Below, piece by piece: positions 48,901 through 59,447 of a DNA stretch of 64,000 bases. The notes below the pieces were generated by a model. The model saw only the letters and a program-made list of their open reading frames with translations, had not been told where the DNA came from and ran no database searches. The stretch is from Antedon bifida (Eukaryota > Echinodermata > Crinoidea > Comatulida > Antedonidae). The stretch is from positions 3,348,001 through 3,412,000 of the forward strand of contig OY727096.1 in the NCBI GenBank assembly GCA_963402885.1, read 5' to 3'. Within the stretch, counting starts at the first letter, position 1. Each line of letters begins with the position of its first letter. The position numbers were made by a program, and so were the translations under genes.

Positions 48901-51900
48901 GTGTAATGGCTGGCCATCTTCTTGGGTCTTTCTAAACGATACGCGAGAAGATTTGCCTTCCTTTACTCTATCAACATCAGCTTCCAAAAGAAGATCAACA
49001 TCTAAAAAAGTATAAAGTTTAATTAATTGATTGAGCCAAATTTGACCCTTGAGTGAATTTCATACGGCTTGTAAAGAGCTACTGCTTAAAAATGTATTGT
49101 CCCCCAAAAACATGAAAAATGCTGATTAATAAAATCAGACTTTAAATAGGCCATTTTGCAGTTTTAATAAAGTTTTTCATTTCAGTAAAAAGAATAACAA
49201 ATACAAAAATTATTTCACTTATAAAAAGATAAAATAAACATTTAATTTCAACCAAAGAAAAACATTGTCTGACAAGACAATTTAATTATTTTTTGCTTTA
49301 AATTACATTTTTTTCAGGTAAATAATTTTTTTTCGCTCTAGTTTTTGGTCAAAGTGAATAATTATTATGTGACATTTTTTTAGGGGGACAATATATCTTT
49401 AAAACAAATGTTAAATATAAATGTATGGTTAAAAAGATGATAATGTCATTAGGGTTCCTGCTCCCCTATTGGATTACCGTATTTATTCGAATAAATGCCC
49501 TTTATTCAAGAGAGGCGTTTATTTTTTGGGGGTAATATGGTATTCATGTATAATAAAAATAAATAAATACCCCCTAGATATGAAAAAATACACATCACAA
49601 TATATATCAATAAGTAATAAAGTACTGTATCAAAATGCTTGGTAAATTGTAGATCATGTCAATCAATGAATTCTACTACCGGGGCAGGGGCGTTTAAGGA
49701 AGTAAAATAAACGCCCGGGGTGTTTATTTGAGGGAGGCGTTTATTCAAAGCGGGGCGTTTATTCGAATAAATATGGTATATAAAAATATTATTGTGATTT
49801 CTTTACCTACTGCTTCATCAAAAAGACCTGGTGATAAATATTGTAATACCAATGACACAGTAAAACTGAAAAACAAATTAAAATATTATAATATGCTAAT
49901 ATATGAAGTTTGGTTATGATACGTGGATAACTTTTCTAGGCTAAGGTTGAAATACTGCCTCTTTTTCAAATAGAGAATGCACTTCATTTTCAAAAGTCAA
50001 GATAGGAATAGTTTTAATGAAAATAAAAATTAATTTAAAAACTCACCATTGTTTATCGATACCTTGAACAGGGCATGTTACTGTATTAGATTCAATTTCT
50101 TTGGGATTAACGGTAATCTCTGTAAACTTTGGATTTATAACAGGTCTTGTTCTGAAATGAAATAAAACGTTCTTGATTCTCTATGTGCTCAGCTGTAAAC
50201 TATGTATGATGCTGTGGTTGTGGTGGTGATTGTGATTGTACTGTAGAGACTTATATTCCAAGGAAGACTATAACAGATGTGTTTGGCTCTATGGAACAAG
50301 CATGTAGGATGACAGAAGACAGGAGATGGTTTTAGAATACTGTTAGTGAAGCCACGCTCTGATCGCTACGCTTCGACGACGACCATTTATTTTTGTACTG
50401 TAGAGTTAACATCAAAAGAAGAAGCATCTTCTTATCTTTTTTCATATTTCTTTTTCTAGACTCAATATTCTTAAAAACAGATTTACTACCGAGATTACTT
50501 GATTCGTATATTGCCTTTGACTCCACTATTGATATTGTTTATTTTTATTTAAATCCAAAATTAAGAATTGCTTGTAATTGGTTCTTGTGGACTTGGTTGA
50601 TGTTCTTTTGTCTTGTGTTTTTATGTATTCTGTCTGCAAATGGCTCCCTGCTGTTGATTGCGAATTGAAATATAATAATAATAGAAAAAAAAAACCTTAC
50701 CGTAGCAAAATAACAGAGTTGGACTCAAATGCTCCAATGAGCACATCGGGTGAACCATTATTGTCCATGTCCATGCCTGCAGAAAGTGAATATCCGAATG
50801 TGGCATTCGGGAAAGGCGCTCCTTTGAGGTCCTTGTTCAATGTTTTGGGGGTAATCTTCTGTATTGGATCCCTAATTTTTCCCTGTGTTTGACCCATAAA
50901 TATATAAACTGCCCCTTCGCCATTGTTTTCATATGGAGCTCCCACTACCAATTCTATAAAAAAACAAACATTTTCCATAGTAATTGTATTGCTGTTTTCG
51001 TAGTAATGGAAAAATTCTACTGCACTTTTTACAGTATATTGAAGTCTCTGTAAAGGCCAATTTATGAGCGGTAATGTTAAGCGGAAAACCATGCAGCTTG
51101 TCCCACATAGAATCTGTATCTATCCTGAGCGGAAAAATCTTATTTTTGTACACATGGGTTTTAATTAATGCATGAGCAATTAATGAATTTTTTATTATAA
51201 GCAGAATGCAAAGACCCAGATGCAAACAGAATACAGAGATCTACAAAGGGGTTAAAACATATATTTCTCATTCGTTTCACGGAAAATATCTTCTTAAACT
51301 GGATGTTTTCCGAATAGGGGTGTCCCATTGGGTCTACTGTTACTAGTTCATAATCTCATCGTGAAATAACTTACCTTCGGCCTTGTCCCCATTTATATCA
51401 CGTAGGTTAGCTAGAGACAGTCCAAACATTGAATCTAATGGTCCATCAATGTATTGGTTGTACATACCCGTATTGCCACTTCCAAAATAAGTACCAGACT
51501 AACAAAAAATAATAATTGTAATTATTCTGTTAGTCCACTCATTTAGCCAAATAAGTTCATATTACTCATAAAAACTGAAAAATCTTTCAGTGATAACATT
51601 TTTAATTTTATCTTTCATTCGGTGAAAAAATAATAAAATTACCGATCCATTGTTTAAAAAAATGTAAATTCTTCCACCAATCAATTCCTTCCTGTCATAA
51701 TGCATAGGCGCGCCAACTACAATATCTTCCAGCCTTCAATGCAAAAACACAAGAAAATAAATGTAATGTAAAAATTATGTATCTTTTTGAGTTTGTGGCA
51801 ACAAAAAAAAGTTCTGGTACTCCATTGGTAAGGGAGCGTTTTCAATTTGCGATGAACTATGACCTATGAACTTCATTGTGAACATACGGAAAAGATTTAT

Positions 51901-54900
51901 ATAGATATTCTTCCATATTTGATTCCTTAACATATGCATGGTCTTGCAAACGATACACAAATTTTAAATTTTCCATTTTTAACTTCAGGTTTTGCTGTCA
52001 AATAGATATTATAGCACTACAATAAAGGTCGAAATAAAATTCTTTCTGCTTACCCATCTCCATTAATATCAATTACTACAGTCTCATAACCAAAAGATTC
52101 TGTTAAATTTATGCCATAGAGTGACTGGTGCACCTCTAGTTCTCGCCTTTGGTTTTCAGGCACCAGGATTTGCACAACACCAGTCCCATTCATTCGGGGA
52201 GCTCCTGATACAAAGAAGGGTTGTGTCTTGGAATTTTGATTACCCACAGAAATTGAAAAACCTGTAGATAAATAAAACTTAGGTTGAATCTGTTAAACAT
52301 TTGTGTCTGTGTTTAAGGGCTAGCTGGTTCAATTTGTCTTATTTAGGTGTCAATTCATGCTCGTTTGTAAGTAGTAGGTTTAGTAGGTGTATTGTTAACT
52401 ATTAAAAGTAATATATGTAGAGGCAGTAGTATAGGTCATTATTTTTTTTTTATATCTACAATACTGGAAGAGGCTCAGAGCACTACCCTGGGAGAGGCTC
52501 AGAGCACTACCCTCGGAGAGGCTCAGAGCACTACCCTGGGAGAGGCTCAGAGCACTACCATGAAAGAGGCTCAGAGCACAACCATGGGAGAGGCTCAGAG
52601 AACTACCCTGAAAGAGGCTCAGAGCACTACCCTGGAAGAGGCTCAGAGCACTACCCTGGGAGAGGCTCAGAGCACTACACTGGAAGAGGCTCAGGGCACT
52701 TCCCTGGAAGAGGCTCAGAGCACTTCCCTAGGAGAGGCTCAGAGCACTTCCCTGGGAGAGGCTCAGAGCACTACCATGGGAGAGGCTCAGAGCACTACCC
52801 TGGAAGAGGCTCAGAGCACTACCCTGGAAGAGGCTCAGAGCGCTACCCTGGAAGAGGCTCAGAACAATACCCTGGAAGAGGCTCAGAGCACTACCCTGGG
52901 AGAGGCTCAGAGCACTACCCTGGGAGAGGCTCAGAGCACTACCCTGGGAGAGGCTCAGAGCGCTACCTGCCAGGATAATCGAGGGAATTAGAGAACTGTG
53001 ATGAACAGTGTATAATGAAGATTATAAATAAAATTGTAATATAATAATGTATAAAAAACATACCACTATACCCCTGGGTTACAACAACACCATCATCAGG
53101 AGTGCCTTGAATCGATGTTTGACTGTCTAGACCATATACACTTATATCTTTAAAAAAGGTAGAGCCGCTAAATTGATGAGAACCAGGGGCACCAATAGCC
53201 ATGTACACGTCTGTTTCTTTTACCTGAAGAGAACAAGAAGGAATAAATATCACATTAAATTAAAAGCACTGTTTTACCCATGTCTTTCTCTCAACCCATG
53301 GAATGTATTAACAGCACTTTATCTTCAAATGCATTCCAGCCTGTGTACCTGCCAAAAATATTGAAATCCACAGCAACTTTCTTATCATTTTGATTTTTAC
53401 TGTATTTTATAACTTACTGATATTAATTGTGTTGTATTTTTTTTATATCTAGGGGTTATTTATTTGATTATACATGTTACCATATTACACTAAAACAAAT
53501 GCCTCCCCAAATAAACGCCTCCCTCTTCTGAATAATAAATGCCCTGGGGACGTGTTTATTTGAATAAATACGGCATGTACGGTTGGTTTTCTATGTATTT
53601 ATGAAGCATAGCTGTTATAATTACCTCATTTTTCACATATGTATCCAACCCCAAACCGGTGCCTGCCTGACAGTATCCATATTTTTCAACGGTCATGTCT
53701 TTCTTTGAACAAGGAGTCCATCTTTTTGTTTCAGGGCCCGGTACAAATTCTAAGTCGTATATATTCTGTTTGATAATGTAACACTTGCCAAGGCCCCATA
53801 TATCTTCTACCTCTTCACTTTCTTTTACTCTGTATCTGTGAGCACATGTCTATGAAACAATACAAAAAATAGCTTATTATAATGAAATGTTTGTATGATA
53901 TAAGAAGGAAATTCAAGTTTTGTTAATATTATAAACATTCTAAAGACTGAATGAACAAAAAAAGTACTGTATATCCTCTGGTATAATCCCACCCCTAGAA
54001 CACAAAATTAGGTCGTTTGGTGGGACTATACCAGGTTCAGGAAAAAATGATTGGTAAGAATTTCTTGTAAAACTCATCTGAACTGGCTAGAGAGAGGCCT
54101 ACATCCAGACAAAAAATAAATACTGGGACTATACCCGAGGATATGCCTGTTTGTGACATAAAGTAGGGGGTGGGATTAACGGAGGTGGGATTTACCTGAG
54201 GATATACATATATAATGAGGGTGATCCATCCAGCAATTGCTGATCATTAGGGATCCTTATAGGTTCACAAGACAAACATATACACAAGATGCTCTACATA
54301 AACAAAGTCTTATTACAAGTCTTTGGGAATGGAGTTGTAATTTTGTCCTTAGAAAAAATCCTGACATGTGACAGGACTTGAACCTAGGACCCTTGGAGTG
54401 GTAGCCCAGCATCATAACCACCAAGCCACAACTCCACAGTAATTTTGCATTGAGGAAAATCAACCCAAATTCAACTTAATTTGAATCCAAGCGCAAAGCT
54501 ACGGTCCAGAAATACGATAAAGGGTTAAGAAAAAAGGAATCTTACCACAATGAGACCTCCTGGCCCCTGACTGCGGACATTTACTCCCAGCCATTGGTCC
54601 GTTTTGTTTTCTACCGGATTATCACTATTATCTGAGTAAAAGACAGCATAACATTTTTTAATGTAGTAGTATTAAAGGTAGTCTAAATTGTTTTAATTGA
54701 AATTATTATATTATTATTATATTATATCAACCCTTCACAAAATAATGATAAAGCTTGCAAATTAGCAGGGTTTATGTATTCTATAATTTAAACTGCTGCA
54801 AAGCACCTATGTAGGCCTACTGCTGAATCATCTACCCAGGAACTAAGCCCCACTGTGGCATACTGTACAGTAGGCCAATCTACTATGTTTTGAGATAAAC

Positions 54901-55085
54901 TTTCACCATTCCACCATCACAAACAATTGAACAATCTTGAATAATGCAATATACCTGTTACATCTACACCTAAGGCGACACAATCATCGAATTGTGTTGT
55001 ATACGGACATCTAAAAACATCCCCAGGTCGCTGTACATTCCCTTCTTCGTTGTTATCATCATAGATAGGAGCGCCAACTAGTAAT
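39782..55085 (-). CDS. Integrin alpha chain, 24 exons, first exon(s) missing
   Basis: Exons: 55085-54955, 54631-54546, 53849-53625, 53223-53064, 52261-52054, 51733-51643, 51498-51375, 50953-50701, 50151-50047, 49865-49807, 49001-48826, 48435-48280, 47828-47746, 46902-46764, 46142-46056, 45949-45870, 45299-45216, 44958-44856, 44185-44012, 43690-43565, 43169-43044, 42499-42395, 42165-42037, 39907-39782. All phases agree, giving about 1,044 residues. The protein pairs with a beta chain as a cell-surface receptor for matrix. Visible: seven-blade propeller with FG-GAP repeats, NKTDQWLG and TCAHRY, Ca-binding loops DINGDGLED and DMDNNGSPD, no I domain, thigh and calf domains, furin site RRKRR, membrane span, GFFER. 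APMHYDRKELIGG and the overall pattern look nearest to the laminin-binding alpha3/6/7 (PS1-like) group, a tentative placement. The signal peptide and roughly 60 N-terminal residues are not in the joined exons. AATAAA follows the stop at once (39780-39775). Confidence 0.96.
40850..41215. repeat. Degenerate 130-140 bp tandem repeat, about 3 copies
   Basis: Units share cacagtcacagctgaaa, gtgtttca.gttgtcatagt and gaatgcactagtaggcct, each about 130-140 bases apart. The last copy ends at the stop of the alternative integrin tail exon, whose 3' part therefore overlaps repeat sequence. Confidence 0.65.
41202..41300 (-). CDS. Integrin alpha: candidate alternative last exon, tail form 2
   Basis: Lies between the membrane exon and tail form 1. 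After acceptor TTTATTACAG it reads in phase 0 VGFFERHSNCPVGLNVANTK, then 12 residues (LIVSFFFGKPGF) and TGA. Joined to the membrane exon it gives LWK-VGFFER, the usual KxGFF(K/E)R form. A chance second GFFER right behind a good acceptor and in phase is unlikely. The tail would be 32 residues and unrelated to form 1 after GFFER. A donor GTAGGT in phase 0 after CP could instead make it a cassette with two GFFER motifs. No obvious AATAAA was seen just downstream. Confidence 0.7.
   Translation of the reverse strand, partial: VGFFERHSNCPVGLNVANTKLIVSFFFGKPGF
42037..42165 (-). CDS. Integrin alpha: transmembrane exon
   Basis: The exon reads LTMDVYRDFTISPTTPSLQ, then WWIILLAVIGGLLVLILI and ILCLWK, the classic juxtamembrane WW and a single span ending in Trp-Lys. 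It stops in phase 0 right before the GFF(E/K)R motif, so the whole cytoplasmic tail is set by whichever last exon is joined. Confidence 0.97.
42541..42957. repeat. 15-bp minisatellite in an integrin intron
   Basis: About 27 copies of caggtgtgtgagat with variants (gcgatcag, ttggaccag, tatatgtaaccag) lying 45 bases before exon 42499-42395 in gene order. Confidence 0.95.
43044..50151 (-). CDS. Integrin alpha: thigh and calf exons with furin site
   Basis: Thirteen exons from RTRPVINPKF (start of thigh) to LWNSTFLE (end of calf-2). Landmarks are TVTCPVQGIDKQC, NASLDLPIGRDGLP, ICKQDEDNSAI, SFVQHNWTVINDG and FPYETMSGKWLLYL. The exon at 43690-43565 carries RETRRKRREAE, a furin-type site that would cut the chain into heavy and light parts, and KCNSTVPTARC just after it supplies a Cys for the linking bond. 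At 44958-44856 two in-frame donors (GAG/GTAAGT and ACA/GTAAGT) exist; the distal one is used here because it keeps SFVQHNW, which aligns with the family. Confidence 0.93.
44449..44630. mobile_element. Inverted-repeat element, ataaggtttatcgcaaa ends
   Basis: Left aataaggtttatcgcaaaaa, right atttgcgataaaccttatt; inner attgcacaatgaatgatggg / cccatcatgcattgctca and gagcaatagcg / gctattgctc. A compact hairpin-forming element in an integrin intron. Confidence 0.9.
45419..45830. mobile_element. tctacactatcaaact-family elements
   Basis: 45419-45623 is complete, with three extra tatcactaccatattta units inside; 45748-45830 is a left half only. Both in integrin introns. Confidence 0.85.
46423..46682. 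mobile_element. tctacactatcaaact-family element with an insert
   Basis: Family ends and gacatgaggatgtcatatca are split by an unrelated piece (about 46465-46570) containing a gaccgaccaaccaacc run and acatggctggagtcacgtg. Confidence 0.65.
46930..47160. repeat. Dispersed repeat shared by two integrin introns
   Basis: tgattggtaagcatttcttg, actcatctgaactggctgga, gagaggcctacatcaag and actatacccaaggatatgcc match 53975-54200. Function unknown; both copies in the same orientation. Confidence 0.8.
47592..47737. mobile_element. tctacactatcaaact-family element
   Basis: agatctgtctacactatcaa ... aaagttttatagtgtagaca; complete copy, 9 bases from integrin exon 47828-47746 in gene order. Confidence 0.85.
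49086..49403. mobile_element. tgtattgtccccc element in an integrin intron
   Basis: Left aaaaatgtattgtcccccaa, right agggggacaatatatcttta; in the opposite orientation to 6481-6834. Confidence 0.8.
49476..49777. mobile_element. Inverted-repeat element, accgtatttattcgaataaa ends
   Basis: Left accgtatttattcgaataaa+tgccc, right gggcgtttattcgaataaat+atggt. A fragment is at 53450-53577. Its right end lies 30 bases from integrin exon 49865-49807. Confidence 0.85.
50701..55085 (-). CDS. Integrin alpha: beta-propeller exons (FG-GAP repeats)
   Basis: Eight exons encode the ligand-binding head. In order: LLVGAPIYDDNNEEG (repeat 1); DQWLGVNVRSQGPGG; the Cys-rich loop with TCAHRY and GKCYII; VYMAIGAPG; FSISVGNQ with GAPRMNGTG; the metal loop DINGDGLED with IVVGAP; MFGLSLANLRDINGDKAEE with LVVGAP; and FGYSLSAGMDMDNNGSPD with VLIGA. 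The fourth loop, split over 51375/50953, reads DINGDKAEE: Lys stands where the usual motif has Gly, so it may bind metal less well. The missing first exon would carry the start of repeat 1. Confidence 0.95.
52464..52970. repeat. 24-bp minisatellite, 21 copies, open in frame
   Basis: gaggctcagagcactaccct+ggga in the integrin intron between exons 53064 and 52261. Because 24 is a multiple of 3 the plus strand stays open for about 199 codons (EAQSTTLG units). The frame is antisense to the gene, so I read it as repeat, not gene. Confidence 0.95.
54262..54437 (-). mobile_element. tRNA-derived SINE
   Basis: On the minus strand GTGGCTTGGTGGTTATGATG resembles a Pol III A box (TGGCTTGGTGG) and GGTTCAAGTCC is a B box, 40 bases apart, followed by an unrelated body ending in tatgtttgtcttgtg. 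It sits in an integrin intron. The same tail (acaagatgctctacata, agacaaacatata) occurs near 17290-17330 and 15440. Confidence 0.8.
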
Positions 55086-55204
55086 CTAAACAGGAAGGCA
55101 AAAGAATTTTAATAGAATCAAATTAAAACTTTATTTCACAATATAAATGGGAATCATGTTTTATTGACAATAAATATGTTTTCAAATTTACAATAAACGC
55201 AATT

Positions 55205-55470
55205 TGGGTCATGATGTTTATTCACAATAACTCATAGTGGTTGTCTTATTTATTCACAATACATAATGGGCCGCATCATGTCTTATTTATTCACAATACA
55301 TAATGGGCTGCATCATGTCTTATTCAAAATACATAATGGGCCGCATCATGTCTTATTTATTCACAATACATAATGGGCTGCATCATGTCTTATTCACAAT
55401 ACATAATGGGCTGCATCATGTCTAATATTCACAATACATAATGTGCCGCATCATGTCTTATTCACATTAT
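55205..55470. repeat. Tandem repeat of 36-44 bp, about 6 copies
   Basis: cttattcacaatacataatg+ggccgcatcatgt repeated, units differing by a tta insert. Confidence 0.9.
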
Positions 55471-55542
55471 GCATTGATAATCATTATTTATTTACATATA
55501 TCTTCATTAAGTTGTATTGGTATTAGACTACACAACAATAAG

Positions 55543-55733
55543 TTTCAAAGATAGGTCATTAGGTCTGTTGTATTTTATATTGCTTGATCAGTTGTTGTTG
55601 TTAGTTCCATGTTGATCACGAATGTAAATATTATGTGTGTATTGTTTTGTTTGTATTTTTCTGCCAAGAAAACAATTATCATTGTACTATGTATGAATGA
55701 CTTAATAAATCGAATCTGAATCTGTTTCAGTTA
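55543..55733 (+). repeat. Dispersed repeat with tailing gaatctgaatctg
   Basis: About 190 bases repeated at 58286-58480 with few changes; both end aataaatcgaatctgaatct, a short tail as on LINE or SINE 3' ends. Probably a truncated retroelement end. Confidence 0.8.
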
Positions 55734-55766
55734 TTAATGATTCAGTTGAAACTCTTGATATGAAAT

Positions 55767-56279
55767 TATGGAAGGCAATCGCCGCCAAAAATACAAAAGT
55801 AAAACAAACAACGTACTTTCACAAACGAACAACGTACTTTCACAAACGAACGATCTAAACTAAAACAAAGAACGTACTTTCACAAACGAACAACCTACTT
55901 TCACAAACGAACAACCTACTTTCACAAACTTAAAAAATGGACGAGTCCTTAGTTCATTCGGCAATCTACATCGTTTGGTAAAGCAGGTTGTTCGTTTATC
56001 AATGTACGTTGTCCGTTTGTAAAAAATACGTTGTTCGCGTAAAAGTATGTTGTTCGTTTTTTAAAGTACGTTGTTTATTTTACATTAGTTCGTTAGTTTG
56101 TGAAAGTAGATTGTTCGTTTGTGAAAGTAGGTTGTTCGTTTGTGAAAGTAGGTTGTTCGTTTGTGAAAGTACGTTCTTTGTTTTAGTTTAGATCGTTCGT
56201 TTGTGAAAGTACGTTGTTCGTTTGTGAAAGTACGTTGTTTGTTTTAGTTTTGTATTTTTGGCGGCGATTGCCTTCCATA
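55767..56279. mobile_element. Foldback-type element, short copy
   Basis: Ends are inverted copies of tatggaaggcaatcgccgcc. The 6-base flank tgaaat is repeated on both sides (55761-55766 and 56280-56285), a clear target duplication. Both arms are built of degenerate 20-21 base units (cgtactttcacaaacgaaca). The left arm is cut short and the unique core is gone, so this is a deletion derivative of the copy at 56325-57546. Confidence 0.9.
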
Positions 56280-56324
56280 TGAAATACTGTTTTATACAGA
56301 AAAACCTCAACTAAAAACTACTTC

Positions 56325-57546
56325 TATGGAAGGCAATCGCCGCCAAAAATACAAAAGTAAAACAAACAACGTACTTTTACAAACGAACAACGTACTTTCA
56401 CAAACGAACAACCTACTTTCACAAACGAACGATCTAAATTAAAACAAAGAACGTACTTTCACAAACGAACAACCTACTTTCACAAACGAACGAACTAATG
56501 TAAAACAAACAACGTACTTTAAAAAACGAACAACCTACTTTTACGCGAACAACGTATGTTTTACAAACGGACAACGTACATTGATAAACGAACAACCTGC
56601 TTTACCAAACGATGTAGATTGCCGAATGAACTAAGGACTCGTCCATTTTTTAAGTCGGGTAATTGCATAAGTTCCGATAAGAGGATATGCCTTAGAGGGA
56701 TCTCAAAGCGAGCAGCCTGTATCTTGCGCGCGTAAGCAAAACTCATCCTGACAAATGGAGGAAAAGTGACCCTCATGAAAACGGTTTCTGGAAGATGTTG
56801 AATTCTAGATACGAATTCATGTAAAAATGTTGCGTATCGGATGTTGATGTGACATCATTTTATGGCCAGTTGAATTATAAAAGTCGTATTTTTATCTTTT
56901 GCGTCATAGTTCATTTAAAATAGCGCGCATCTATATTCTACGCATCCAAATTCTTCAATTCTACACGTTAATATGTTGTTGCTCAGATAAATTCCTTCCA
57001 AAATTTCTATCTTCGAGTTAATTTTGATGACGTCATCATGATAACAATTGAAATAAAAGGCGGGTCCCATAATTTTACCTTTGCTACACTGTATGTAGTT
57101 ATGTAGTGTATACTCTATATTCTTAGACACAAAATAGAGAGCTCACTATTAACAACATTTTATTTTCCTCAGGTCATGTGGTGTTTTTATACCCGACTTA
57201 AAAATGGACGAGTCCTTAGTTCATTCGGCAATCTACATCGTTTGGTAAAGCAGGTTGTTCGTTTATCAATGTACGTTGTCCGTTTGTAAAAAATACGTTG
57301 TTCGCGTAAAAGTAGGTTGTTCGTTTTTTAAAGTACGTTGTTTGTTTTACATTAGTTCGTTCGTTTGTGAAAGTAGATTGTTCGTTTGTAAAAGTAGGTT
57401 GTTCGTTTGTGAAAGTAGGCTGTTCGTTTGTGAAAGTACGTTCTTTCTTTTAGTTTAGATCGTTCGTTTGTAAAAGTACGTTGTTCGTTTGTGAAAGTAC
57501 GTTGTTTGTTTTACTTTTGTATTTTTGGCGGCGATTGCCTTCCATA
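56325..57546. mobile_element. Foldback-type element, full copy
   Basis: Same ends as the neighbour at 55767-56279; flanked by tacttc at 56319-56324 and 57547-57552. The inverted arms are about 340-357 bases (56325-56665 and 57190-57546), made of cgtactttcacaaacgaaca-like units. A core of about 520 bases lies between taagtcgggta and tacccgactta. The core has no recognisable transposase, so it is non-autonomous. Confidence 0.9.
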
Positions 57547-58285
57547 TACTTCACCAGAGTGGTGTTAACTTTGTACTAGCCATAACAATATGCAAGAATC
57601 TGCCACTGAATGGCATACTTTCATTTGTTATAAAATATTCTTATACAAGAATGTAAAAGCTACTGTTAAGGCGTCACAAGAGACATTTATTTGACATAGC
57701 CTAAGGGGAATGATGAAGGGTGCTTAGATTGTTAGATTGAAGCTATGAGCACTTGATCTTAACACTTTAAAATGATTTCTATCAAAGCACAAAGTCAGCA
57801 TTGTATATTAAGTATGGCACAACCTTTGACAGGTGTGAATTGCATTGAAAAGAAGGCAAAAGACAGCTTAATCTCTTTTATAATAAGCCTTATTATTTAG
57901 TTTAAATTTTCTAAAAATTGCAATAAAAATGCAATAAAAAACAAGATTTTTATTGCATCATAAAATGGCAAAGGAATTGTAAAATTAAATTGTAATTGCC
58001 TAAATGACCAAACCAAAAGTTCTGCATATAATAAAGTTCTATTCTATAAATATTGATGTCATCTCTTCATTTTTTCAACTAGTACATATTTTCATTTCAT
58101 ACCTATAATATATCAAATCTTATAACACAGTATCTAAAGAACGTTCATTTGTACACTTTAGTCTGCTGGTACAGTATATCCGACAACTCTACCAAGTTAT
58201 ATTTTGTAGCAAACGCCCTCTATTAGTTGGTTTGTGTTCTAAACAAATTATTATAGCATCTTCTATGGTTTAGTCATAACTGGAA

Positions 58286-58480
58286 CAATGAGTTTCAAAG
58301 ATAGGTCATTAGGTCTGTTGTATTTTATATTGCTTGATCTGAGTTGTTGTTGTTAGTTCCATGTTAATCACGAATGTAAATATTATGTGTGTATTGTTTT
58401 GCTTGTATTTTTCTGCCAAGAAAACAATTATCATTGTACTATGTATGAATGACTTTATAATAAATCGAATCTGAATCTGG
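58286..58480 (+). repeat. Second copy of the gaatctgaatctg-tailed repeat
   Basis: Same 190-base sequence as 55543-55733, with small insertions (tctgagttg, tttataata). Confidence 0.8.
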
Positions 58481-59355
58481 AAATGCGACAAGACTTTTAA
58501 AAGGAAGAAACTTCTCAATGTGTACTGTACATCAAATAGACACCAAATAATGAAATAAAGAATGATTTGATTTAGAAGAATTTGTTGGTGTGTTTGTGGT
58601 GCAACTTTTAATAAGATAATAATATAAAGTTTGGATGAATATTAAATTGAGATTGGCAAATTGTGCACAAGAAGCCTGGGTAGAAAAATATATGACTGTT
58701 CATTGAGCACACAATAATTTATACACAGGTCAATGCACTTTGCTTGCCAAACACTCAGTATGCGAATATCTAGTAAAAAACACTCCGGGCTAACTGTAAC
58801 CTCTTTGTTCCAATGAGCTAATGAAAAATAATTAACAGGTCGTAATATAACAGTGTTTAAAAATAAGTTTGCTTACTAAGTATACTTTGGTAGTGGGCCA
58901 GCAAAATAGCTTGTGGGCTAGTGGACTCTCTAAACTAGTCAAATTGGAATTTGGGAAAGCCTTTAGGTATGAATCAAGTTACAGTAACTAATTATTTGCC
59001 ATTTTACCTTTACTACTACAACAATAGATGAATATCAACCAGCAAGAATATCACAGAATTACTTATTAGATGAATGCAAATTGCTATTGTTAGACCAACT
59101 GGTAATATAGATCTCTGAAACAGGTGAAAATGTTGAACTCTTTCAAATGATTTAACAAGAACATTAAAACATCACCTGCAAATCTGTATTGTAAAGTTGA
59201 AATTGGTGGCAAGAAAAATATGTACAGGAAACATTTTTTTGTAAAAAAAAGATTACAAAACTATTACGGAAATAGAGACTCGACCTGGTACTATGTTACC
59301 GATATTTTTGCATTCTCAATAGATAAATTGTCATGAATATAAAGTTAGAACTCAC

Positions 59356-59447
59356 AAAAAGTTCACATTTATCAGGTGTACAAATAGGTACTGGAATGGA
59401 CTGGAACACCAAGTCCATCAGGATCTCTTCACATTCAGATGACTTTA
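59356..59447 (-). CDS. Unassigned exon-like segment with three cysteines
   Basis: Between a CCAG acceptor (59448-59451) and donor GTGAGT (59355-59350) the minus strand reads KSSECEEILMDLVFQSIPVP then ICTPDKCELF. It does not belong to the integrin chain. A second stretch at about 58664-58510, behind acceptor TTTTTCTACCCAG, stays open in a matching phase (ASCAQFANLNLIFIQ...) to a stop, but is AT-rich. No family recognised. Confidence 0.3.

Noticed and set aside
55988..57458. Plus frames of SRLFVCE units near 55988 and 57255
   Set aside because: They translate the inverted arms of the foldback elements.
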